From: CALXJM01 sp963930325
GTDB taxonomy: Bacteria; Bacillota; Clostridia; TANB77; CAG-508
Length of the DNA stretch: 11,165 bases
Reading direction: 5' to 3'
Assembly: GCA_963930325.1 (NCBI GenBank)
Contig: CAWVME010000071.1
Location: 1-11,165 of the forward strand
Below, piece by piece: positions 5,153 through 11,165 of this stretch; within the stretch, counting starts at the first letter, position 1; each line of letters starts with the position of its first letter. The notes under the pieces are model-generated. The model made no database searches. It was not told the origin of the DNA and saw nothing but the letters and a program-made list of their open reading frames with translations. The position numbers and the translations under genes are program-made.

Positions 5153-6685
5153 ATGAGTAAAAAAACAACAATGTTAATGATATTAGATGGATTTGGAAAA
5201 AATGAAAACAAAAATGGAAATGCCATTAGTATTGCCAATACACCAGTTATTGATGATCTAATGAAAAAATGTCCTGTAACAGAAATTCACACTAGTGGAT
5301 TAGATGTTGGACTTCCAGAAGGACAGATGGGAAATTCAGAAGTTGGGCATACCAATATTGGAGCAGGAAGAATTGTATACCAAGAATTAACTAGAATTAC
5401 AAAACAAATTGAAGAAGGCGATTTTTTCAGTAATTCGGAATTTGTAGAAGCGATTGAAAATTGTAAAAAATATCATTCTAAATTACATGTTATGGGATTA
5501 CTATCAGACGGAGGAGTACATAGCCATATAAGACATTTGTATGCTATTCTAGAACTTGCAAAAAGAAAAGATTTTGAAGAAGTTTATGTACATTGTTTTT
5601 TAGATGGAAGAGATACACCACCAACTTCTGCAGAGACATATATTACAGAATTACAAAAGAAAATGAAAGAAAAGGGAGTAGGGAAAATTGCAAGTATTAT
5701 GGGAAGATTTTATGCTATGGACAGAGATAAGCGTTGGGACAGAATAGAAAAAGCATACAATGCGCTAGTAAAAGGCGAGGGAGAGAAAGAATCTTCTGCC
5801 ACAATTGCCATTGAAAAATCTTATCAAAAAGAAGTATTTGATGAATTTGTAGAACCAACATTGATATGCAATAATGATATTCCAATAGCTACTATAGAGA
5901 AGAATGACTCTGTTATTTTTTTCAATTTTAGACCTGATAGAGCAAGAGAAATTACCAGAGCTATTGTAGATAAGGACTTTAATTCGTTCGAAAGAACATT
6001 TTTCCCTGTGAATTTTGTGTGCTTTACACAGTATGATGAAACTATGCCAAACGTAAAGATAGCATTTAAGCCAACTAGTATAAAAAATACTTTTGGAGAA
6101 TATATTAGTAAAAAAGGATTAACACAATTGAGAATTGCAGAAACGGAAAAATATGCGCATGTTACATTCTTTTTTAACGGAGGAGAAGAAAAACAATATC
6201 CAGGAGAAGACAGAATTTTAGTTCCATCACCAAAGGTAGCAACGTATGATTTAAAACCAGAAATGAGCGCTAATGAGGTAACGGAAAAAGTTATAGAGGC
6301 AATTGAATCGGAAAAATATGATAGCATTATATTAAATTATGCAAATCCAGATATGGTAGGACACACAGGAAATTTGGAAGCAGCAGTAAAAGCTATTGAA
6401 ACGATTGACACATGTGTTGGAAAGGTAGTAAATGCCATGAAAGAGAAAAATGGTGTTATTGTGATTACAGCAGACCATGGAAATGCAGAGCAAATGATTG
6501 ACTATGCTACAGGAGATCCGCATACCGCGCATACCACAAATGTAGTCCCTCTTATTCTAGTAGGGATGGATGATGTAACAGTAAAAAGCGGGAAATTAGC
6601 TGATTTAGCGCCAACTCTGTTAGACATTATGGGGTTAGAAAAACCAGAAGAAATGACAGGTGAAAGCTTAATTAAGAGGGGATAG
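5153..6685 (+). CDS. gpmI: 2,3-bisphosphoglycerate-independent phosphoglycerate mutase
   Basis: This Mn2+-dependent enzyme converts 3-phosphoglycerate to 2-phosphoglycerate and belongs to the alkaline-phosphatase superfamily. The 510 residues are full length. Metal and catalytic residues are all present: Asp12 in MILDGFG, the phospho-acceptor Ser62 in GNSEVGHTNIG, Asp400 and His404 in NPDMVGH, Asp441-His442 in TADHGNAEQ, and His460 in PHTAHTT. The inserted phosphotransferase domain carries DGRDTPP (151-157), MGRFYAMDRD and RPDRAR. AGAGGA precedes the ATG at suitable spacing. As last enzyme of the gap-pgk-tpi-gpmI run it hands product to enolase, which is not in this window. Confidence 0.98.
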   Translation: MSKKTTMLMILDGFGKNENKNGNAISIANTPVIDDLMKKCPVTEIHTSGLDVGLPEGQMGNSEVGHTNIGAGRIVYQELTRITKQIEEGDFFSNSEFVEAIENCKKYHSKLHVMGLLSDGGVHSHIRHLYAILELAKRKDFEEVYVHCFLDGRDTPPTSAETYITELQKKMKEKGVGKIASIMGRFYAMDRDKRWDRIEKAYNALVKGEGEKESSATIAIEKSYQKEVFDEFVEPTLICNNDIPIATIEKNDSVIFFNFRPDRAREITRAIVDKDFNSFERTFFPVNFVCFTQYDETMPNVKIAFKPTSIKNTFGEYISKKGLTQLRIAETEKYAHVTFFFNGGEEKQYPGEDRILVPSPKVATYDLKPEMSANEVTEKVIEAIESEKYDSIILNYANPDMVGHTGNLEAAVKAIETIDTCVGKVVNAMKEKNGVIVITADHGNAEQMIDYATGDPHTAHTTNVVPLILVGMDDVTVKSGKLADLAPTLLDIMGLEKPEEMTGESLIKRG

Positions 6686-6687
6686 CT

Positions 6688-7332
6688 ATGCTAGAAACAC
6701 ATAAAATAAAAGAACTATATAAAAAAATACAAAATAAATTATTTTATATGGTTCCAGAAAAATGGGACAAATTGTGTTTACATGCTTCTGTAATAGAACA
6801 AATAAAAAATGTTCCAATAGGAGAGCTATACTTTTACTATTTTCCAAAAGGTATTTTAAAAAAGAACCCGATTAATGTATATGAAATTCCAAATAGGTTT
6901 AACATTAATGAAGATACATATTTAGAACAAATTAGAGGGCTATATAACTTAATTAAGGAATTATGGGAAGAGTTTCTTCTATGTAATATAAAAAGATGGT
7001 ATAGTATTAATATTATTATGGAAAATTTTAAATTTAAAATAGAATATCATTACGAAGACATAAGAGAACTTCCTTATAATCAAGAACAATTACATGTGAT
7101 ATGGAAATATGAATATTTAGGCCTAAGCTTAGAATCTTTTCCTAAAAAAAACCGAAAATTAATTGAACAGTATTTAAATAAAAACATAAATAAAGAAATA
7201 GAGACATATGAAGAAGGTGTATATAAAAGACCTGCACATCATATAATTAGCTATGAAAAAATTGAAAATCAAGAAGAAGAAGGAAAAGAAGAGATACAAA
7301 ACATGAATCAAATATTAGCAAAGAAAAATTGA
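6688..7332 (+). CDS. YezG/DUF600-like (immunity-protein family) protein
   Basis: The gene starts two bases after the gpmI stop, with GAGGGGA overlapping the gpmI end as ribosome binding site, so the two are translationally close. The 214-residue protein is soluble, with no signal or membrane segment. PEKWDKL (23-29), the YFYYF strand (48-52), WYSINIIM (104-111), KIEYHYED (117-124) and WKYEYLG (139-145) recall the YezG/DUF600 family, whose members act as immunity proteins for LXG toxins such as YeeF. That link is from remembered family patterns and is moderate. The basic and acidic tail (about 150-214) goes beyond the usual domain. No LXG or other toxin gene is nearby, so a role in immunity is not supported by context and another function is possible. 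Confidence 0.65.
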   Translation: MLETHKIKELYKKIQNKLFYMVPEKWDKLCLHASVIEQIKNVPIGELYFYYFPKGILKKNPINVYEIPNRFNINEDTYLEQIRGLYNLIKELWEEFLLCNIKRWYSINIIMENFKFKIEYHYEDIRELPYNQEQLHVIWKYEYLGLSLESFPKKNRKLIEQYLNKNINKEIETYEEGVYKRPAHHIISYEKIENQEEEGKEEIQNMNQILAKKN

Positions 7333-7385
7333 AGTTATATAATATTAAATTATATATAGAACAAAAAATGAAAGGAGCAAAAATT

Positions 7386-8078
7386 ATGATTTATTCAAAA
7401 GAAGTAGAAGAAATGTGCAAAGTAGCAAAAGGAGTAGACCATGGACCAGCACCAATTCCAGAAGAAGGAAAATGGATTAAATCCAAAGAAATCAAAGATA
7501 TTTCAGGGTTAACACATGGAATTGGTTGGTGTGCGCCACAACAGGGAGCCTGCAAATTAACTCTAAATGTAAAAGACGGAATTATTCAAGAAGCTTTAGT
7601 AGAAACTATCGGCTGTTCAGGAATGACACATTCTGCAGCAATGGCTGGAGAAATTTTAGTAGGAAAAACTATTTTAGAAGCATTAAATACAGATTTAGTA
7701 TGTGATGCAATTAATACAGCTATGAGAGAATTATTCTTACAAATTGTTTATGGAAGGACACAATCTGCTTTTTCTGAAGGAGGACTTCCAATAGGAGCAG
7801 GATTAGAAGACTTAGGTAAAGGACATAGAAGCCAAGTAGGAACGATTTATTCTACCTTAACAAAAGGTCCACGATATTTAGAACTTGCGGAAGGCTATAT
7901 AACAGAAATAGGACTAGATGAACAAGATCAAATTATTGGCTACAAATATGTTAATTTAGGAAAAATGATGGAAAATATAAAAAAAGGAATAGAGCCAATG
8001 GAAGCAATTGAAAAAGCAAGTGGACAATATGGTAGATTTGATGAAGCAGTAAAGAAAATTGACCCAAGAAAAGAATAA
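7386..8078 (+). CDS. NifU/IscU-like iron-sulfur cluster scaffold protein
   Basis: The 230-residue protein starts at MIYSKEV. AAAGGAG (7371-7377) lies eight bases before this ATG, whereas the upstream in-frame TTG and ATG have no such site. Residues 47-110 resemble the NifU N-terminal/IscU fold: WCAPQQGACKLTL (48-60) matches the 'GAP-C-GD-MKL' loop, and IGCSGMTHSAAMAGE (75-89) matches the 'GC-ASSS' loop. The cysteines are C49, C56, C77 and C106. The first IscU ligand position appears to be Gln, with cysteines on either side, and the third ligand cysteine of IscU has no clear match, so cluster binding may differ. Residues 120-230 form an extra domain rich in Gly and charged residues. It lies 45 bases before the GGGtGRT gene, so joint function is likely. 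The true role, scaffold or other, is unknown. Confidence 0.85.
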   Translation: MIYSKEVEEMCKVAKGVDHGPAPIPEEGKWIKSKEIKDISGLTHGIGWCAPQQGACKLTLNVKDGIIQEALVETIGCSGMTHSAAMAGEILVGKTILEALNTDLVCDAINTAMRELFLQIVYGRTQSAFSEGGLPIGAGLEDLGKGHRSQVGTIYSTLTKGPRYLELAEGYITEIGLDEQDQIIGYKYVNLGKMMENIKKGIEPMEAIEKASGQYGRFDEAVKKIDPRKE

Positions 8079-8123
8079 TACACTGACATAAATTAGTAAG
8101 AAAAAGTAGAGGAGGAAAAATAA

Positions 8124-9122
8124 ATGGCACTATTTGAAAGTTATGAAAGAAGAATTAATCAAATTAAACCAGTAATGGAAAAATACGGTATTAAAGATTT
8201 TGAAGATGCAAGGAACATTTGTAAGGAAAAAGGATTTGATCCATATGAAATTACGAAAGGAATACAACCTATATGCTTTGAAAATGCATGCTGGGCTTAT
8301 ACATTGGGAGCTGCTATTGCAATTCAAAAAGGGTGTACTAAAGCGAATGAAGCAGCTCGAGCTATAGGAGAGGGACTACAAGCTTTCTGCATACCAGGTT
8401 CTGTAGCAGATGATAGAAAGGTTGGATTAGGACATGGAAACTTGGCATCTATGCTATTATCTGAGGAAACGAAATGTTTTGCCTTTTTAGCAGGACACGA
8501 AAGTTTTGCTGCAGCAGAAGGAGCTATAGGAATTGCAAAATCTGCAAATAAAGTAAGAAAGGAACCATTAAGAGTTATATTAAATGGTTTAGGAAAAGAT
8601 GCTGCACAAGTAATTTCTAGAATTAATGGATTTACATACGTAAAAACAGATTTTGACTTCTTTAAAGGAGAGGTTAAAATAATAGAAGAAATTCAATATT
8701 CTAAAGGAGAAAGAAGTAAAGTTAGATGTTATGGAGCAAATGACGTAAGAGAGGGAGTCGCTATTATGCATAAAGAAGGTGTGGACGTTTCTATTACAGG
8801 AAATTCTACAAATCCAACAAGATTCCAACATCCAGTAGCAGGTACATATAAAAAAGAATGTATCGAACAAGGAAAGAAATACTTTTCTGTGGCTTCTGGT
8901 GGTGGAACAGGAAGAACTTTACATCCAGATAATATGGCAGCAGGACCAGCTTCTTACGGAATGACAGATACAATGGGAAGAATGCATTCAGACGCACAAT
9001 TTGCAGGCTCTTCTTCAGTACCAGCACATGTAGAAATGATGGGTCTTATCGGTATGGGAAACAACCCAATGGTTGGTGCGACAGTAGCAGTAGCAGTAGC
9101 AGTAGAAGAGGCTATGAAATAA
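8124..9122 (+). CDS. GGGtGRT-family protein (function unknown)
   Basis: This 332-residue soluble protein is named for the motif GGGTGRT at 259-265, followed by LHPDNMAAGPASYG. I recognise it as the GGGtGRT protein family, whose biochemical role is not known to me. Eight cysteines are spread through it (33, 51, 56, 71, 89, 118, 202, 246). CFENACWAY (51-59) and GLGHGN (101-106) look like conserved functional segments. The C-terminus is a small-residue run, VGATVAVAVAVEEA. AGAGGAGG (8108-8115) precedes the ATG at eight bases, the strongest translation signal of this module. It follows the NifU-like gene and ends at a strong terminator. A role in metal, Fe-S or redox handling is an inference from the neighbour and the cysteines only. 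Confidence 0.93.
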   Translation: MALFESYERRINQIKPVMEKYGIKDFEDARNICKEKGFDPYEITKGIQPICFENACWAYTLGAAIAIQKGCTKANEAARAIGEGLQAFCIPGSVADDRKVGLGHGNLASMLLSEETKCFAFLAGHESFAAAEGAIGIAKSANKVRKEPLRVILNGLGKDAAQVISRINGFTYVKTDFDFFKGEVKIIEEIQYSKGERSKVRCYGANDVREGVAIMHKEGVDVSITGNSTNPTRFQHPVAGTYKKECIEQGKKYFSVASGGGTGRTLHPDNMAAGPASYGMTDTMGRMHSDAQFAGSSSVPAHVEMMGLIGMGNNPMVGATVAVAVAVEEAMK

Positions 9123-9153
9123 AGAGTGGGGATTTTCATATTTCATATATAAT

Positions 9154-9188
9154 AATCAAAAAGGAACCATAATGGTTCCTTTTTGATT
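9154..9188 (+). terminator. Intrinsic terminator after the GGGtGRT gene
   Basis: A near-perfect palindrome has arms 9154-9170 and 9172-9188, core AAGGAACC/GGTTCCTT, with TTTTTG after the core. It starts 31 bases after the stop codon. A-runs on the left side make it usable in both directions, so it may also end the opposing ribbon-helix-helix transcript. Confidence 0.9.
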
Positions 9189-9239
9189 GAGCAAAAAAAT
9201 ATATAACACAAAAAATGTGATATACGCAAAAATATAAAA

Positions 9240-9461
9240 TCACATAAAAGTCAATTCCTCTTTATGTTCGAACTCTTTAATTAATTTTAATTCTTCTTCG
9301 TCCAAATTTTCTAGTGCAAAATTTAAAAATTCAATAACTACCTTATTAAAAGATATATTTTTATTATCTGATAAAATTTGAATTTTATTTACAACATCTT
9401 CCGGTAATCGAAGTGTTTTGCTGATTCCACTATGATTTTTAGGAAGTTTTAATTTTCTCAT
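9240..9461 (-). CDS. Small ribbon-helix-helix DNA-binding protein
   Basis: The only - strand gene in the window. The chosen start gives 73 residues beginning MRKLKLPKN, with GGAGG eight bases upstream on the - strand; the earlier Met codons overlap or precede that site. ISKTLRLPEDV (13-23) fits a beta-strand, and helices at about 21-32 and 37-51 surround ISFNKVVIEF, the CopG/Arc-type arrangement. The tail is acidic and charged. Such proteins are often antitoxins or plasmid-type repressors, but no toxin gene is adjacent, so a solitary regulator or orphan antitoxin is equally possible. It is divergent from the MarR gene. Confidence 0.75.
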   Translation of the reverse strand: MRKLKLPKNHSGISKTLRLPEDVVNKIQILSDNKNISFNKVVIEFLNFALENLDEEELKLIKEFEHKEELTFM

Positions 9462-9555
9462 ATCATCATCCTCCATATACAAAATAATTTTACAATATAA
9501 AACAAAAGAAATATGCACCCACTTTAAGTTGCAAACTATGAAAGTCTGGTAAGAG

Positions 9556-9583
9556 TTGACAATTAGAAATAAAATGATATAAT
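9556..9583 (+). promoter_or_regulatory. Consensus promoter of the MarR gene
   Basis: TTGACA (9556-9561) and TATAAT (9578-9583) are both perfect consensus boxes with a 16-base spacer. This is the best promoter in the window. Its -10 box is covered by the adjoining palindrome, so a strong promoter under repression is the likely arrangement. Confidence 0.9.
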
Positions 9584-9610
9584 TATAGTTAGCATGCTAA
9601 CTATAATTAT
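9579..9610. promoter_or_regulatory. 32-bp perfect palindrome, probable MarR operator
   Basis: The symmetric centre is TTAGCATGCTAA (9589-9600), and the perfect symmetry extends to 16 bases each side. It overlaps the -10 box and the expected start of transcription. Position, length and symmetry fit an operator for the dimeric MarR protein encoded just downstream, giving autorepression. Which protein binds is inferred, not seen. The ribbon-helix-helix gene starts about 120 bases away on the other strand and might also be affected. Confidence 0.75.
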
Positions 9611-9685
9611 TTATAAAAAGTTTTGAGCATTAAAAACATAAGAAGCAAATTTCAACAAGAATTAGTAAATTAATAGAATATAGTT

Positions 9686-10138
9686 ATGCTAGAAAAATTA
9701 AACAGAAAGGAGGGAAATAAGATAGAAACAAGTCATATATATGAAACAGTGGGCAAATTATTTATTTTACTAGTTAGAAAAATAGAACCAGAATTAAGGA
9801 AATTAAATTTATATCCAGGTCAAGAAATTTTTTTAGGTATAATTGCAAAAGAAGAGGGAATTACCCCAGTTCAGCTTGCGGATTTGACGAAGAGAACAAA
9901 AGCAACTATTACTAATTCAATTAAAAGTTTAGAAAAAGTGGGATATGTTGAAAAGAAAAATAGTAAAACAGATAAGAGAAAACAAGAAATTTATTTAACA
10001 GAAGAAGGAAGAAAAGTTAACGAAAAAGTAAAAACAATAATAGAAAAAATATATTTAGAAATTGATACAAAACTGGAAATAAAAGAAAGAGAATTTTTAG
10101 AAAATATTGTAAAAAAATTATGTAAGCAAGAAGAATAA
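9686..10138 (+). CDS. MarR-family transcriptional regulator
   Basis: The formal ATG gives 150 residues. The winged helix-turn-helix covers roughly 46-108: GITPVQLADLTKRTKATITNSIKSLEK holds the recognition helix region, and KNSKTDKRKQEIYLTEEG (91-108) is the wing with the family-typical acidic and basic residues. Flanking helices (16-42 and 112-147) would form the dimer interface. The start is uncertain. The ATG at 9686 has no ribosome binding site, while a near-ideal AAAGGAGGG (9706-9714) sits seven bases before an in-frame ATA codon at 9722, which would give 138 residues. The protein probably represses its own promoter through the palindrome upstream, and the DUF308 gene 54 bases downstream is probably in the same transcript. 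The inducing ligand cannot be told from sequence. Confidence 0.92.
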   Translation: MLEKLNRKEGNKIETSHIYETVGKLFILLVRKIEPELRKLNLYPGQEIFLGIIAKEEGITPVQLADLTKRTKATITNSIKSLEKVGYVEKKNSKTDKRKQEIYLTEEGRKVNEKVKTIIEKIYLEIDTKLEIKEREFLENIVKKLCKQEE

Positions 10139-10192
10139 AAAACATTAGTTTTTTAATTTAAATTTGTGTGTTAAGAAAGGAAGAATAAAAAT

Positions 10193-10735
10193 ATGAAAGA
10201 TTATATAAAAAAATATGAAAAAAATTCGCTAATCGGATCGATACTGATGTTAATCCTAGCATTAATACTAATTATAAGACCAATAGAATTTATGGAAGCC
10301 GTGATATGGATATTTGGAACTATTTTGATAATAAATGGAATTATACATATAATATCTTATTTTAGAACAGATAAAGAAATGAGAATTATGAGCCTAGAAT
10401 TGCTAGAGGGGATTATGGAAACATTATCAGGAATTTTAATATTATTATCAACAAAATCGCTTATAGCAGTATTCCCAATTTTATTAGGAGTATGGGTAGT
10501 TATAAAAAATATAATTGGACTACAAATTTCTATAAACTTAAAAGATATACCACAAAGTGGATGGTTAGGGTTAGTTATTTTGTCAATTTTATCTATTATA
10601 CTAGGAATTATCATAATTTTCAACCCATTTTCAACAATTATAACAATTACAAGTCTAGTTGGTGTTCTATTTGCTATAATAGAAATTGTTAATATTATAG
10701 AATCTGTATATACATTAATAAAATTAAAAAATTAA
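10193..10735 (+). CDS. DUF308/HdeD-like six-helix membrane protein
   Basis: The 180-residue protein is nearly all hydrophobic, with six likely membrane helices at about 12-29, 33-56, 69-86, 88-111, 123-143 and 147-170. They form three two-helix repeats, each with a pattern of glycine, a long Ile/Leu run, then a short turn (RP at 29-30, TKS at 87-89, NPF at 144-146). This is the architecture of the DUF308 family that includes HdeD, linked to acid resistance in E. coli; a similar role here is unproven. The ATG follows AAAGGAA (10176-10182) by ten bases. Its position after marR suggests control by that repressor. No clear terminator follows it in 10736-10838. Confidence 0.85.
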   Translation: MKDYIKKYEKNSLIGSILMLILALILIIRPIEFMEAVIWIFGTILIINGIIHIISYFRTDKEMRIMSLELLEGIMETLSGILILLSTKSLIAVFPILLGVWVVIKNIIGLQISINLKDIPQSGWLGLVILSILSIILGIIIIFNPFSTIITITSLVGVLFAIIEIVNIIESVYTLIKLKN

Positions 10736-10838
10736 GTACATAATATTCACATAAATGAAAATTGAAAATGATTTGCTATTTATCATAAAAACTCCAATGA
10801 TTAGAATTAAAAAACGAACAAAAATTTGCAAAAAACTA

Positions 10839-10867
10839 TTGACAAAAACAAAATAAAAAGATACAAT
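10839..10867 (+). promoter_or_regulatory. Promoter of the YgjP-like gene
   Basis: TTGACA (10839-10844) and TACAAT (10862-10867) are separated by 17 bases. They lie about 40 bases before the ATG, in an otherwise featureless AT-rich spacer, so the last gene of the window begins its own transcript. Confidence 0.8.
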
Positions 10868-10904
10868 AATACAAACAAAAGTTCTTAATGTAGGAGGGGT
10901 TTTT

Positions 10905-11165
10905 ATGAATACAATAAAAAAAGATATTATTACATATACTATAGATAGAGCTAAGAGTGCAGGGTTTTATATTGCTATTGAAAAGGGAGAAGTTATAGTA
11001 AAAGCTCCTTGGTATGTATCTAATAAAAGTATCCAAGAAATTGTAGAAGAAAAAAAGAAATGGATAACAGAAAAACTAAGACAATATGAAGACCAAAATA
11101 TAGCACAGAGAAATTATATAAAAAATAAAAAGGCTAAAATTTTTGGAGAAGACTATAATGTGGTT
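10905..11165 (+). CDS. YgjP-like (DUF45/SprT-type) metal-dependent hydrolase, N-terminal part
   Basis: Eighty-seven codons are open to the window edge. AGGAGGGG (10892-10899) precedes the ATG by five bases. The N-terminal pattern, a beta-rich start with IAIEKGEVIVKAPWYVSNKS (23-42), then an amphipathic helix EIVEEKKKWITEKL and a later GEDYNV strand, is that of the YgjP/DUF45 family of predicted zinc metallopeptidase-like proteins. The diagnostic HExxH zinc motif would lie past the edge and cannot be checked. The usual family length is well over 200 residues, so most of the protein is missing. Confidence 0.75.
   Translation, partial: MNTIKKDIITYTIDRAKSAGFYIAIEKGEVIVKAPWYVSNKSIQEIVEEKKKWITEKLRQYEDQNIAQRNYIKNKKAKIFGEDYNVV

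Noticed and set aside
5824..6327. 167-codon open frame on the - strand inside gpmI
   Set aside because: It lies wholly within a confidently identified gene with complete catalytic residues. No independent start signal or family pattern was seen.
7329..7385. Extended N-terminus of the NifU-like protein from a TTG at 7329
   Set aside because: There is no ribosome binding site for it, and the added residues are low-complexity. AAAGGAG fits the ATG at 7386.
9240..9518. Toxin-antitoxin operon with the ribbon-helix-helix gene
   Set aside because: No second small gene lies next to it on the - strand. The gene to its left is convergent GGGtGRT behind a terminator, and the one to its right is divergent marR.
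10492..10692. 66-codon open frame overlapping the DUF308 gene on the + strand
   Set aside because: It is an out-of-frame shadow of a hydrophobic coding sequence, with no ribosome binding site.

Overview
The window is very AT-rich, has strong AGGAGG-type ribosome binding sites ahead of nearly every gene, and is almost entirely read from the + strand. This is typical of a low-GC Firmicute. The gap-pgk-tpi-gpmI order, the 'KGITLIALV' pilin-like protein and the NifU-like/GGGtGRT gene pair point to an anaerobic member of the Clostridia, probably a gut lineage. That placement is inference from gene content; no rRNA or other phylogenetic marker is present.

Positions 1-1812 are an accessory, repeat-rich region around one surface-type gene: a prepilin-like N-terminus joined to a domain that looks related to the formylglycine-generating-enzyme/C-type-lectin fold. 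The gene is bracketed by three kinds of non-coding repeat. These are an ~89 bp block with a terminator-like hairpin (1-89 and 1585-1673), a TGTAGGGG palindrome repeat (three copies, with paired base changes in the stem), and a GAAATAACAG repeat (213-275 and 1751-1812). The first GAAATAACAG copy is one end of a MITE-like element with terminal inverted repeats (212-357). The arrangement looks like one unit of a tandem cassette array that continues to the left of the window.

Positions 1837-6685 are core metabolism. A promoter and a leader containing three palindromes precede gap, pgk, tpiA and gpmI, which carry glycolysis from triose phosphates to 2-phosphoglycerate; enolase is not here. A perfect 13-bp hairpin without a U-tract lies between gap and pgk and may separate their expression. 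A YezG/DUF600-like (immunity-protein family) gene starts 2 bp after gpmI, with no toxin gene in view.

Positions 7386-9122 hold a two-gene module: a divergent NifU/IscU-like scaffold protein and a GGGtGRT-family protein of unknown function, closed by a strong terminator at 9154-9188. They probably work together, but the process is not known to me.

Positions 9240-11165 contain a small ribbon-helix-helix protein gene on the - strand. Divergent from it is a MarR-family regulator with a consensus promoter whose -10 box is overlapped by a perfect 32-bp palindrome, a likely autoregulatory operator. A six-helix DUF308/HdeD-like membrane protein gene follows in the same direction. Finally, a separately promoted YgjP-type metallohydrolase gene is cut by the window edge. 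I found no tRNA, rRNA, CRISPR array or transposase gene.
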